A stretch of DNA of 64,000 bases. Source: Ichthyophis bannanicus (Eukaryota; Chordata; Amphibia; Gymnophiona; Ichthyophiidae). The stretch covers positions 75,050,662-75,114,661 of the forward strand of contig CM066043.1 of NCBI GenBank assembly GCA_033557465.1, written 5' to 3'. Positions 10,817 through 22,125 of the stretch are shown piece by piece (position 1 is the first letter of the stretch; each line of letters opens with the position of its first letter). Made by a program: the position numbers and the translations under genes. The notes beneath the pieces were generated by a model. The model did not search any database. It was not told the DNA's origin and was given only the letters and a program-made list of their open reading frames with translations.

Positions 10817-11367
10817 TGCATTTCTCTCACAGAGATCTGTAAGGCCTCTATATGGCTGTGTCTCTGCACTCTTTCATAAAGCATTAGAAATTGATTATAT
10901 GGGCAGACATACTTAAGGTGAGTGCTGCAGATTCTTTCTCAATGTACATGTTTTGCTACATCCCATGAGTCTGAACTGGTCTGGTAAGATAGGGAAGGAA
11001 ACGTTTAGTCTTACCTGCTAATTATCCTTCCTCAAGTTCTGCTTGATCTGTCCTTTTTTTTTTTTTTTTTTAGAAGTTGGTATTAGATTGACAAGCATGT
11101 TTGGATATTGGTTATTTATGTCTTCTGGTGACTTCCTTGGATATGGGAGGATCTGGTGGCTGTTTAGAGTTAGGCATCCAGATAGAGAGATTGCAATAAA
11201 GGCTAAAATAACCTAGGTGCCTTTTAAACAAAGAACAGAAAGATTACAATTTATCCCTGTCAACTGCTATGAAGGTTATAAATTCAAACAAACATACCTC
11301 GAAATGTCTATATAAATGCTAGAAGCCTAATAAATAAGATTGAATATGTAGCACTAAATGAAGAGAG

Positions 11368-11643
11368 TGGAGGAGTGGCCTAGTGGTTGGGGCAAGGTAC
11401 TTCAGGCCGGAAGGTCGGGGGTTCAAATTCCACTAGAGGACAGCAACCTTGGGCCAGAAGGACTGGGGTTTCTAGTCCCACAGGTGCTCCTTCTGGTCTT
11501 GGGCAAGCCACTTAACCCTCCATGGCTTGCCCAAGACCAGAAGGAGCAATTACATTGCTGTTCAATGTAATTTCAGTTTGTTCAATGTAAACCGCACTGA
11601 TGCAGAATAGCGCGGTATATAAGAGAATGTAAATAAATAAATA
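11368..11643 (+). mobile_element. CORE-SINE with internal inverted duplication
   Basis: A tRNA-like head (A box around GTGGCCTAGTGG, B box GGTTCAAATTC) is followed by the CORE (GGTCTTGGGCAAGCCACTTA) and an L2-like tail (AATGTAAACCGCACTGATGC, GCGGTATATAAGAGAATG, AAATAAAT). Flanking AAGAGAG (11361-11367 and 11644-11650) looks like a target duplication in the CR1. Compared with the copy at 61916, the middle is replaced by a reverse copy of its own core, making a 26-bp perfect hairpin. Confidence 0.85.
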
Positions 11644-12296
11644 AAGAGAGACATAATAGGCATCTTGGAAATCTGGTGGAAGGAAGATAACCAATGGATA
11701 CTGATACCAGGGTACAAGGTATATCGCATTGATGGGATGAATGAAATTGGTGGATAGATGATGCTATATGTTAGAGTATTGAGTCAAATAGAAGAAAAGT
11801 TTGAAAAAAATGTGCTATTGAATCTTTATGGATAGAAATTTTATGTGTATAGGGGAAGAAAATAGTAGGATTGTACTACCTTCCAGCTGGACAGAATGAG
11901 CAGACAAATGATGAAATGTTATCACAAATTAGGGAAGCTAACAAAATAGCCAGCACAGTATTAATGGGCAATTTCAATTTCTCCAGTATTGATTGGGTAA
12001 ATGCCTCATAAGAACATGCTATGGAGGTAAAGTTCCTAGATGAAATAAATGACAGGAAAAGGGTGCACAAAAGCTTTACACAAAAGCGAAAGTATGGATG
12101 AGGTTGGGAACTACAGGCTGGTTAGTCAGATCTCTGTGGTGAGTAAATTAATGGAAGCGCTGCCAAAACAGAGGATAGTGATTGGCCCTTGTTGGGAACA
12201 GGATCCTGGGCTTGATGGACATTTGGTCTGAGTCCAATAGATTGCAGGATCCAAGGCAGCATGGTTTTACTAGAGGCAGGTCTTGTCAGACAAATG

Positions 12297-13467
12297 CCTG
12301 CCTGCATTTAAACTACACAGCGTTGGAGGCATGAGAAGACTTGGGTCCCAAGCAGCTGGTGAGTGCAGGAGAGAGCTCCTCCCAGCTCTGATCACCATCC
12401 AATCGGCTCCCTCCACCTGCATTTAAACTACACATCGCTGGAGGCAGGCTCGCGCCTAAGGGCATCAGCACAGGACCCTTGGGCGTGGCCCTTAGAGTGG
12501 CCCACAGAAAAAGGACGCTGATGATACTGCTGTGCCCCTTCTAATACCATCCTGATCAATATCATATCACCACATAGGACCAATGAGGTTCCTTCCAGCA
12601 TCGCAGGGCTCTGTGTAAGTATCCAGGGCGCTCTAAACCCTGACACAGGCTCCCTAGCCTCAACTACCCCTCACCTGTCACTGCTCCTTCTCAGACTCAA
12701 ATAACCACTGGTTTCCCAACTCTCCTCATTTCACTATTACTGCACTAAACCCCTAGCTCCCAGCATCATACATCACTCACACCATAGCATAGTAGGGGCT
12801 CCCTAAATCTACTCTCCTCCCCCTCCAACTAGCACAGAGCACAGTGGTGAGAATCATCAAAGGCACCAGCCAATGTTTGCACATCACCCCAGTCCTGAAG
12901 CAGCTACACTGGCTCCCTATCCACTTGAGAGTCAGATACAAAGTTGCCCTGACCATCTTCAAGACACTTCACAGCCTCTCAGCAAACATCCTTCAATGCC
13001 TCACTATCGAACCTCATAACAGATCCAGGAGAAAGCCCAGCCACAACCTGCTAGCTGTTCCAGCCACATTCTCCTGCTCCAATCTCTCCACCTCCAGCAG
13101 AACCTTCTCCTTCTGCGCACCTATCATATGGATCTCCCTCACCCCAGAAATGCTCTCGGTACTTGACCTTGGAGAGTTTTGCCACAAACTCAAGACCCAC
13201 CTGTTCCATGAACACTTTGGATCTGTCACTTAGTCCTCTACCAGCTCAGCTCCCCACCCTCACAATATATAAAAGACTCGGTCAGTTCAAGGCTAAATTT
13301 CTCAACTTATTTATCTAACTTGTTAAACTTGTTCTCAATTACTTTTCATGTTCAACCTAATTATCAGTTATGTTCCATGTAAAGTTATACACGTTCTTGT
13401 TCCCTGTACACCACAGTGACTGGTAGATACAGTGGTATAAAAATGTTGCTAAATAAATAAAAATAAA
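12297..13467 (+). mobile_element. L2-clade LINE with large internal deletion, inserted in CR1
   Basis: The 5' part (12297-12660) is GC-rich with a tandemly repeated CTGCATTTAAACTACACA unit and a CGCCTAAGGGC word. This resembles the 5' UTR of the L2 at 52.74 kb. The frame 12844-13233 then gives the L2 C-terminus (LKQLHWLPIHLRVRYKVALT; FSFCAPIIWISL), followed by a 3' UTR ending in AAATAAATAAAAATAAA. The endonuclease and RT are missing. CR1 sequence resumes after 13467. Confidence 0.75.
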
Positions 13468-15769
13468 TCTAATTTCTTTTGCTGAGGACCAGTGTGTTCG
13501 ATTGAGGGAGTGCGCTAGATGTGGTATACTTAGATTTCAGTAAAGCCTTTGACACCGTTCTGCACAGGTGACTTCTAAATAAATTCAGCACCCTAGGAAT
13601 GGACCCTAAAGTGACTGGGTTAGAAATTGGTTGAGTGGGAAGCGATAAAGGGAACAGATCAGTGGAGCTCACTCTGAAGAGAAGAATGTTACCAGTGGTG
13701 TACTGCAGGGATCTGTACTTGGTCAGATTCTTTTTAACATTTTTATTAGTGTTATTGCAGAAGGGCTGTTTGGTAAGGTTTGCTTCTTTGCAGATGATAC
13801 CAAAATCTGCAATAAAGTAGCCACCCTGGAATAAGTAGACATGTAGAAGGAACTAGCTAAACTTGAAGAATGGTTGAAAATTTAGCAGCTGAGATTTACT
13901 GCTAAAAAAAAATGCAGGGTCATGCATATGGACTGCAAAAATCCAAGGAAGCAGTATAGTATAGGAGGTGTGAAGTACTTCTGCCTATGAGCAGAACCTG
14001 GGTGTGATTATTTCTGATGATCTTAAAATGGCTAAACAGCTAGAAAAAGCAATGGTGAAAGCTAGAAGGATGCTTGGGTGCATAGGGAGAGGAATGGCCA
14101 GTGGGAAGAAGGAAATGATAGTTCCTTTGTATAAGTATTTGCTGAGACCTCATTTGGAGTATTATGTGCAATTCTGGCGACCATGCCTTCAAACAGATAT
14201 AAACAGGATGGAGTCTGTGCAGAGGGTGGCTACCAAAATGGTCAGTGGGTGTCGTCATAAGTTATATGGGGACAGACTTAAAGACCTCAATATGTATACT
14301 TTGGAGGAAAGGTGAGAGAGAAGGGGATATGATAGAGATGCTGAAATACCTCCATGGCATAAATATACATGAAGAGATCCTTTATAAAGTGAAAGAAAGC
14401 TTTGCAATGAGGGGGCATAGGATGAAGGTGAAAGGGAATAGATTCAAGAGGAACATGCGAAAATATTTCTTTACAGAAAAGGTGGTAGATGCATAGAATA
14501 GTCTCCCAGTGGAGGTAGTAGAGAAGAGGACTGTATCTGAATTCAAGAAAGCATGGGACAAGCACAGAAGATCTCTAAAGGAAGAAAAAGGGACTATGGT
14601 ATTTGATGTGGAAGGGCAGATTGGATAGGCCACATGGTCTTTTTTTTTTGCCATGTTTGTTTCAACTTGTTTAGGAAAAGACTAGAGAAGGAACTATTTT
14701 ATATCTAGTCTTTTATAGAACATAGTATTTGGAACAAGAGCTAATTGTGTTGGGACCACTTAATACTAGTCGTCATAATGTGGTCAAATTTGACTTAACG
14801 GGAGTGAGTATATAAAGGAAATCTACTATGTCAGCATTTAATATTCAAAAGGTAGAGTATGATAAAATGAGGATAATGGTTAGATCAAAGCTCAAAGGTG
14901 CAGCTGCAAAAGTCAAGAGTTTAAATTGAGCATGGACATTTAAAATATGATCTTGGAAGCCCAGACCAGATATATCCAACACATTAAGAAAGGAAGTCCA
15001 AATGACAACCAGCATAGTTAAAAGGTGATGTTAAAAAGGCTATTGGAGCCAAAATAGTATCATTCTAAAAATGGCTAAAGGAATCAAAGGTAGAAATAAG
15101 AGCAGCATAAGCACCAGCAAGTTAAATGCAAGGCATAAGGAAATCATTTTGACTAGAAGCTTGCCAGAAAAAAAAAAAACCTCAATAAAAACATTTACAG
15201 GTACATATGAAACAAGAAGTCTGAGAAGGAGTCAAGTTGGACCATTAAGATGATCAAAGGGTAAAGGAGGCACTCTGGGAGGACAAAGCCAGAGCTGAGA
15301 GAATAAATGAATTCTTTGCTTTGGTCTTGATTGAGGAAGATAGAGGAATCTGCCCATCCCAGAAAAGGTATGTTAATGGTGATGAGTCAGAAGAGCTGAA
15401 GGAAATCTCAGTGAACCTGGAAGATATAGTAAAACAAATTGATAATCTAAAGAGCTGCAAATCACCTGGACTGGATATTATACACCCAAGCATGCTGAAA
15501 AAACTTCAAGATGAAATTGCAGAGCTATTATTAGTCATTTTTAACCTATCATTAAAGTCTTCTGTGGTACTAGAAGATTGGAGGGTGACCAACAGTAATG
15601 CCTGTTTTTAAAAAGGACTCCAGGAGACCATGTGATGCAGTAAGCTAGGTGGCAGCAGACCGCTAAGCTCCGGAATACCCCGCCGTAAAAACTGAATTTA
15701 AACGGCAGAACCCTGCTGAAAACATTGACCGTGAGGGCAGAGAAATAGGGCAGAGACGGAGAGAGAGGG

Positions 15770-16572
15770 ATGGAGCGAGTACCAACGCCACAAAAATCGA
15801 TGGCAACGAAAACGGGGAAGAAGGAGAAGCCCCGTGCTCAGGAAAGTAAAATGGCGTCTTCTGCTCCTGCTAGACCGATAAGCAACCAGCTTGTAGGGGC
15901 AGTGGAAGAGGTAACAAGCGCAGTGGTGGCAGCCCTAGAAGGGAGATTCCAGGTGCTATCAAAGCAGATGTCTCAAGTGGGGCAAGCAGTGGCAGAAACT
16001 GGCCCGAGAATGACGCAAGTGGAACAGCGGGTGGAGATGGTGGAGGAAGTGCAACAAAAGCAGGCCCAGACAATAAAAGAGATGGAGGAGAAAATCGAAG
16101 GAGATGAAAAAACTTGAGAATCGTGGGGATATCTGAGTCAGTTAAGGATGGTGAACTGCGTGGATATTTGGAAACATGGCTGGTTTCTCAGCTTCCTCTG
16201 GAGACAAGTGTGGGGCCGTTAGTCATCGAAAGAGCACATAGGCTGGGGAAGAAAAGAGAAGGAGCGGGCCGGCCACGTGTGGTGATTGAGATTTCTAAAC
16301 TTTTTCAAAAAGAAGCAGTGGTACGAGCAGTTGGAACAAAGAGAAATCAGAACTCAGGCTCACAGAAGTTATTAATCTTCCAGGATTCCTCGACACAAGT
16401 TAGTCTGAGACAGAGAGAATTTGCTGGGATTTGTACTACACTTATACAAAAAGGCATGTGTTTTGCTCTCATGTATCCTGCACGACTGAAGGTGGAACAT
16501 CAAGGCAAGCAGCACATCTTAAATACTGCTGAAGAGGCGCAGTCCTTTCTGGCAAAGTTGGCTGACAGCTGA
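15770..16572 (+). pseudogene. L1-type ORF1 (RNA-binding chaperone), frameshifted
   Basis: The first frame (15770-16117) carries a basic N-terminus and a heptad-like coiled coil (VEQRVEMVEEVQQKQAQTIK). After a shift near 16105-16115 the RRM-like half continues as NLRIVGISESVKDGELRGYL, VIERAHRLGKKREGAGRPR and a C-terminal domain. This is the L1 ORF1p (Transposase_22 type) order: coiled coil, RRM, CTD. At about 267 codons it is close to normal length. In L1 the trimeric product coats the element RNA. The frameshift makes this copy inactive. Confidence 0.82.
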
Positions 16573-17652
16573 AGATTGGTCAGTGGTATGAGGATGGTGG
16601 AGAATGCCTAAGGGAATTGTCTTGAAATATACTGAGATGGAGCTTCTTACATCAGGATGGGAGAGAAAAAAGTGGAACTGAGTATATAAAACTGAACTGT
16701 ATATGGTATGTTGATGCGGAAGGTACTTTGGTATGTGCCGGTTCAGGCAAACACACAGAGGATAGCATTTATCTGAGACACTTAAGGAGCGAGCTCAGAG
16801 AAGATATTGGGAAACAAAGACTGAGATAACTGAACCCAGATAAAAACTCACATAAAACTTGAACCAAAATAAAAGAGGAGATATGAGAGATATTGTGATA
16901 TGGGGGGTGGGGGGGGGGGGGAGGAACATAGTCACGGGAGAGCAGACAAACATGTCCAGGCTTCTTCTGCCGTGTGGATCCCCCTCCCAGGAATGTGGTA
17001 TCAATATTGTGACATAGGCTAAGAATAATGTTTAATGATAGAATGTTAGAATAATGTTTAATTCTGAGAATGTTTTATGTTGGCTGTATAAAATATGTTT
17101 TTTGACACATGGAGGGGAACGGGGGATAGTTAGGCCAATTGAGGGGAAGAGGGGTGGAAGAGGGTAGGGGGGATAGTAAGGGAGGAGAAGGGTAATCAGT
17201 GGAAGAGTTTAACTAATCGTAATAAAGTGGAGAGGGAGAAGTATGGAGAAGAGAGCACAGATAAATATGGAAGTGGCAACTGAATAAGCGGGGAAGCAAA
17301 GTTGGTGGAGGTGAGTCCGGAATGCATCATTAATGGTCAAAGGAGGGGGCCCACAGGGAGGAGGGCAGGGAATGGAGATAAGGGGAGCTGGAAGGGAGGG
17401 GGAGGCGAGGGAAGGGGGTGGGGAAGGAAATGACTTATAGGGGGTGGGAAGATAGGGGTGGGGGGGTTAGGATTTTCAAGGAAAAAGAGACGAAGAGAAC
17501 GTGTTGCTGATGTGGAGGAAAGAGAAAATACTGTGGAGTGCATGGGAGGGACTTGAAGGTGTGGTGGGCCCTGGGCTGGGGGGGGGGGGGGCCTGCTACA
17601 CAACAAGAATGTGAGGTCGGTGCGTGGACCATACCAGTAAAGAAATATAGGA
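16573..17652 (+). other. Spacer between L1 ORF1 and ORF2, with G-rich tracts
   Basis: The spacer is about 1.1 kb, long for an L1 inter-ORF region. It contains G runs near 16902-16921 and 17578-17591 and a purine-rich block at 17100-17500. No conserved frame is seen. Possible G-quadruplex formers are present. Confidence 0.6.
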
Positions 17653-20600
17653 ATGGCTAATGATATGCGATTGATCTCGTGGAATGTTTGTGGAATAGGG
17701 ACTCCAACTAAGAGACATAAGATATTAAGAGTACTTAGATAAGCAAGCGATTATTGCATTTTTACAGGAAACCCATCAGACTGATGTGGAACATAAGTTG
17801 AAAAGAGAGTGGGTTGGGACAATCTTTGGAGCTTCTTCAGGGGGAAAGAAAGCGGGAGTGGTAATCTTAGTAGGGAAACAGACAGGACTGGAGGTAGACC
17901 AGATCATTAAAGACCCGGGAGGGCGGTATATAATTGTGATGGGGCGGATAAGGGGTAGTAAATTGAGTTTGGTTAACATCTATGCTCCTACCTATGATGC
18001 CTCATTTTACAATAGGTAAGAGCTTGAGTGAATTTAGTCAAACCCTGATTATAATGGAGGGGGGTACTTTAATTGTGTCCTAGAAGAGTCTATGGATAGG
18101 TCAGGTATTAAAGGGATGACCAGGGATAGGAGATCTCAGTGGGTCAGAGGTATTTGTGAAGGATATGACCTAGTGGATTACTGGAGAGCATTGCATCCTT
18201 TGGATAAAGATTACACACACATTTCTAGGGCACATGCAACAGGTTCTCAAATAGATTATTTTTTGGGGTCCAAGAACCTGTTTTATAGAGTGAGAAAAAT
18301 CAAGATAGGTCCTGTGCATATATCAGATCATGCATACGTGTGGATGGATTTGAGATGAGGGCCAAGCAAAAAGGGGAATTTGTGGAGATACCCTCTTGGC
18401 TATAACACTGACAACAACTTTGGGGTCTTTTTGAATGCCCATTGGGAGGAATATGTGCAATTTAATGGAGAACGCAAAGACAATCCCACATTATTTTGGG
18501 AAACAGTGAAGGCAGTGTTGAGAGGGCGAATATGGGGCCACAAAAGGGAAGGCATATAATAGTAGACTGCTCCATCTGGAAAAGGAATTATGTTGGGCAA
18601 GGAGAGTTATGTTTAGGAAGCCTACATCGGGGGGAGGGGGGGGAAAGTGGAGTTAGATCGCTTACAAAAAGAGGTGAACCTCCTGTTGTAAGAAAAAACG
18701 GCCCAGTCAATGATGTTGGTGGTTGGCGGTTACTCTCAGGTCTAGTGAAAGCCAGCCGAGGACAGTCGCACATAGGGGCAATGTGGGATGCAAAAGGCAA
18801 GGTGCAGACGGCTCAGGCTGAGATTGAAAGGATTTTCCGAGACTATTATATGACTCTTTATGATGCAGAAGCAAGAGATAAAAATAAGGCTGAGGAATTT
18901 CTAAGTAAAGTTGGGTTACCCAATTTGTCAGTGGAGCAAAGGGAGGTGTTGAATGCTCCAAATGGAGAAGCAAAAGTCTTGACAGTAATAAAGTGGTTAC
19001 ATAATTGTCAGGCCCCCGGGCCTGACGGCTATAGGGGAGAATTTTACAAGCTGATGAGTGATCGGGTAGTGGGGCCTTTAACAGAATACTATACGGATCT
19101 GGTAAAATGCCAGGGATTCCCATATGAGAAAAATAGAGCGCTACTCATGATTATTCCTAAACCCGGCAGAGATGGGATAGAACCTGAGTCATATCGGCCG
19201 ATTTCTCTATTGAACGTAGGTATAAAAATTTTGGCAAAATGATGGAGCGGGTAGTGGAGTATGTCCCACAGTTAATTCATGAGGATCAGGTGGGTTTTGT
19301 GAAAGGTAGGCATGTGATTAATGTTCAGAAGATTATTTCATCTCTATATATGACGGCGGCGGCAGGAGAGCCAGCCATCGTCATAGGTTTTGACGATGAA
19401 AAAGCATTCAATCGAGTCGATTAGCAGTACATGCATCAGGTGCTGGAAGCTATGGGTATTGGGGGGTTCTTTCTAGATACGATTAAGCTTTTATATACTG
19501 ATCCTAGAGGGCAAGTGTTAATAAGTGGTTCCATCTTGGGAGAGTTTTTAATTCGGAAAGGGACTAGGCAGGGATGTCCTCTGTCCCCACTGCTTTTTGT
19601 CATAACTCTGAAGCCCTTACTGGAGAGAATCCGAACCCATGAAGGTCTAGTGGGGGCGCGGGTAGGGAAAGAGGAATTCCATATCTCAGCTTTCGCTGAT
19701 GACATTTTGGTCTATCTAGGGGCCCCTAAAAAGACGTTAACAGTGCTGTTACGAATTTTTGAAAGCTTTGGAGAGTTTTTGGGATTGAAACTAAATTTAG
19801 ACAAATCAGAGGTGCTGGATTTACATCAGACGTTAAAGCGAGACTGGGAAGGAAACTTTCCGTTAAGGTGAGTTGAGAATGGAATTAAGTGCTTGGGTAT
19901 ATATCTGCCAAGGGACTTGGGAAGATTGCAGACATATAATGTTGGTAAATTAATGGAAAAATCTATTGATCGGTTGTGTCGATGGGGAGATCTCCCGTTG
20001 TCATGGGGGGGGGGGGGCGAATAGCATTATATAAAATGACCATATTTCCGAAGTGGTTGTATGTGTTACAAACTCTACCAGTAGTAATGACTCGGAGGAA
20101 GGTGGCTGGACTGGAGAAGAGTCTAAATGTATTCTATTGGAAAGGGAAAAGACCACGGGTTAGTCTTAAAAAATTGCAGAGACCATGGGAAAAAGGAGGG
20201 ATGGGAGCCCCAGATATACGGAGATACAATATTAGAAACATAGAAACATAGAAATATGACGACAGAAAAAGACCACATGGCCTATCTAGTCTGTCCTTCC
20301 ATAACTACAACAGTCCACTTTTTGCCTTTAGAGATCCTCATAGAAACATAGAAATATGACGACAGAAAAAGACCACATGGCCTATCTAGTCTGTCCTTCC
20401 ATAATATTGCGTGCCTGTCGAGGAACTTGCGGGACTGGTTGGGTACAACAGCAGATTATAGACCCATAGATTATGAGCAAGAGGTGGCGCGTCCATTGGC
20501 TTTGAGATATATCTTGCATGCGAAAGTGGCGGACCTGCCTCAAGCGGCTTGTGGTCATCCGATATTTAAAGTGATGCGGAGAATATGGTGGATGCTTTGT

Positions 20601-21588
20601 CAGAAATGTTCCAGGAATCTTAGGGTGACTCCTTTCTTGCCATTATATGGTAATGGTACATTTCTTCCGGGATTCAGGGGGGCACATTCCGTGGGTGGGA
20701 GACAAAGGGAATTATGGCTATAGAACAGGTAGTAAATGAGTCGGGAAAAGTGCTAGAATTTAATGAGATGAGGGCTCGATATGGGCTGACCAGCAAGGAC
20801 AGTTTTACTTATATGCAAATGAGAAGCTATGTGAGTCGGTTGGGGCAGAAGGCTTTACATACAGATCTCTGTTCTAAATTGGAGGAGCTTTTATATTCCA
20901 GAATGGAATCCCAGGCTCGGGTCCCAAACTTACAGAAGGAAAACTTTAATTTGGCGGAGGCACCTAGGAAGGGGGAATTAGCCCCAGCGTGGGCATATGA
21001 CTTGGGTGTGGAGATAGGAGGAAGAGATATGATGAGAGCTTTTGCCGATATACCTAAGGTGAACAAGCATGCAGGTTCTAGGGAAATGCAGTACCGTGTA
21101 CTGTGGAGGAGCCATTTTTCCCCATGCAGAGCATTTAAAGCAGGAAGTAGTGCTTCAGCAAGCTGCCCGAGATGTGGGCTAGATAGAGCAGATCTGGGAC
21201 ATATGTGGTGGCAATGCTTGAGAGCAATGCGATTTTGGGAACCCTGGTAAAATATCTTACATCCATACTGGGGGTCACACTGAGGAAAGATCCCAGGGTA
21301 TTAATACTGGGCATGCTAAGGCTCGTGGAGGGGTTTGAGAGGAGGTAAAGGGAATGGCTGGGAAAGATCTTGCTGGTAGCGTGGAGCGTTATACTGTTAA
21401 ATTGGTTATTACTGCGGGGTCCCACTATGGGGCAATGGAGGAGAGAGGTATATAAGTTGTTGCTTATAGAGCAGGTGGGAGCCCGAACCAATGAAAGAAC
21501 TTCCAAGATATTCCTGGAAGAATGGGGTCCCTGTATACAGACATTGACTCCACGAAACAGGAGCAGGATCCTTAATGTACTCCATTGA
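17653..21588 (+). pseudogene. L1/Tx1-type ORF2 (endonuclease-reverse transcriptase), disrupted
   Basis: The ATG at 17653 begins MANDMRLISWNVCGIGTPTK, the APE endonuclease start. VNIYAPTYDASFYNR (about 17970), a QIDYFLGSKNL segment (18250) and a DHAYV segment (18330) follow. RT motifs are PGPDGYRGEFYKLMSD (19015), SYRPISLLN (19190), GFDDEKAF (19390), GTRQGCPLSPLLF (19560) and FADDIL (19692-19709). The end has a CPRCG...H-type cysteine motif (CPRCGLDRADLGHMWWQC, 21165). At least five frame breaks occur, plus a TAG after FNRVD at 19422 and the CR1 tail inserted at 20232. Confidence 0.85.
20232..20403 (-). mobile_element. CR1 3' tail inserted in L1 ORF2, tandemly duplicated
   Basis: A segment with CATAGAAACATAGAAATATG ... 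GGCCTATCTAGTCTGTCC occurs twice (about 20239-20303 and 20339-20403). Its reverse complement matches the 3' end of the CR1 relic at 14.60-14.66 kb (GGATAGGCCACATGGTCTTT). It interrupts the L1 frame. Confidence 0.8.
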
Positions 21589-22125
21589 AGATAGAATGAT
21601 ATCCACAGATTGGTATAAGTATGTCACCAAAGTGGTAAAAGGGGTATGGGAATTAGAATGAGGGAGGAGAAGAGGACTATGTTGAAAGAGGGGGAAGGGA
21701 AAGGGAGGGGGGAGGGGGGCGAAGCATACTCAGGGGCGGGGAGGGGGGAATATATGAGGTATGTGAGACATGAGGTATGTTGATTAACGGTGGATGAAGA
21801 GGATGGAAAAGGGGGGAAGGGAGAAAGGGGGAGTAGATAAAGGCTGAGACAGCAAACATCCTAGAGTTTATTTATTTATTTATTTATTTAACAGTATTTC
21901 TAAACCGCCTTATCTTAATAATCAAGGTGGTATCACAGCAAGCAATCAGGTAAAGTGTGTGTGTTGTACATGCAGTGAGGATAAAACTTAGTTGTGTGAG
22001 GGATGTGTTGGGTGCTTGATTTGTTTGAGCTATATACAGGGTGGGCTATTACAGTGGTGCTAGAATCATAATTTATATATTCAGTTGTTTGGGAGGATTG
22101 GAGTGCTGTTATCCATTCTCTTAGG

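Larger units (their letters stand above)
5536..11045 (+). mobile_element. Full-length but decayed DIRS retrotransposon, interrupted by SINEs and an L2 fragment
   Basis: The left end has CAGACCAGTCCGAACT (about 5549). The right end at about 10970-10985 has CTGAACTGGTCTGG, its complement, consistent with DIRS inverted ends or the internal complementary region. Between them, broken frames give gag-like sequence (6.4-6.9 kb) and reverse transcriptase traces: QWVLNVLRKGNALEF at 7070, SYLKFVVLNWHHQFQTLLFG at 7430, and an ENLEAHYNIKRGKII trace at 7675. RNase H traces follow (8.02 kb, V.TMDTSH), then recombinase traces: a FLPKVVSAFHINQ-like segment at 9215 and ICKASIWL at 10840. These parallel the intact copy at 46.5-52.2 kb in order. 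Stops and shifts are everywhere. SINEs and an L2 tail occupy about 9515-10816. Confidence 0.78.
11270..14645 (+). mobile_element. CR1-type LINE relic (endonuclease to 3' end), twice interrupted
   Basis: The endonuclease part (11300-12000) shows broken INARSLINKI-, ILEIWWKEDNQW- and GNFNFSSIDW-like segments. Reverse transcriptase traces include NYRLVSQISVVSKLMEALPK (12100), DFSKAFDTV (13530), SGVLQGSVLGQILFNIFI (13690) and FADDTKICNK (13790). The C-terminus reads LRPHLEYYVQFWRPCLQTDI and LEERRERGDMIEMLKYLHG (14150-14350), the classic CR1 ending. A SINE splits it at 11368 and a deleted L2 at about 12297-13467. Many stops make it non-functional. Confidence 0.82.

Noticed and set aside
17337..17632. 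Pro-rich minus-strand ORFs in the L1 spacer
   Set aside because: They result from G-rich low-complexity sequence on the + strand and are not conserved coding.
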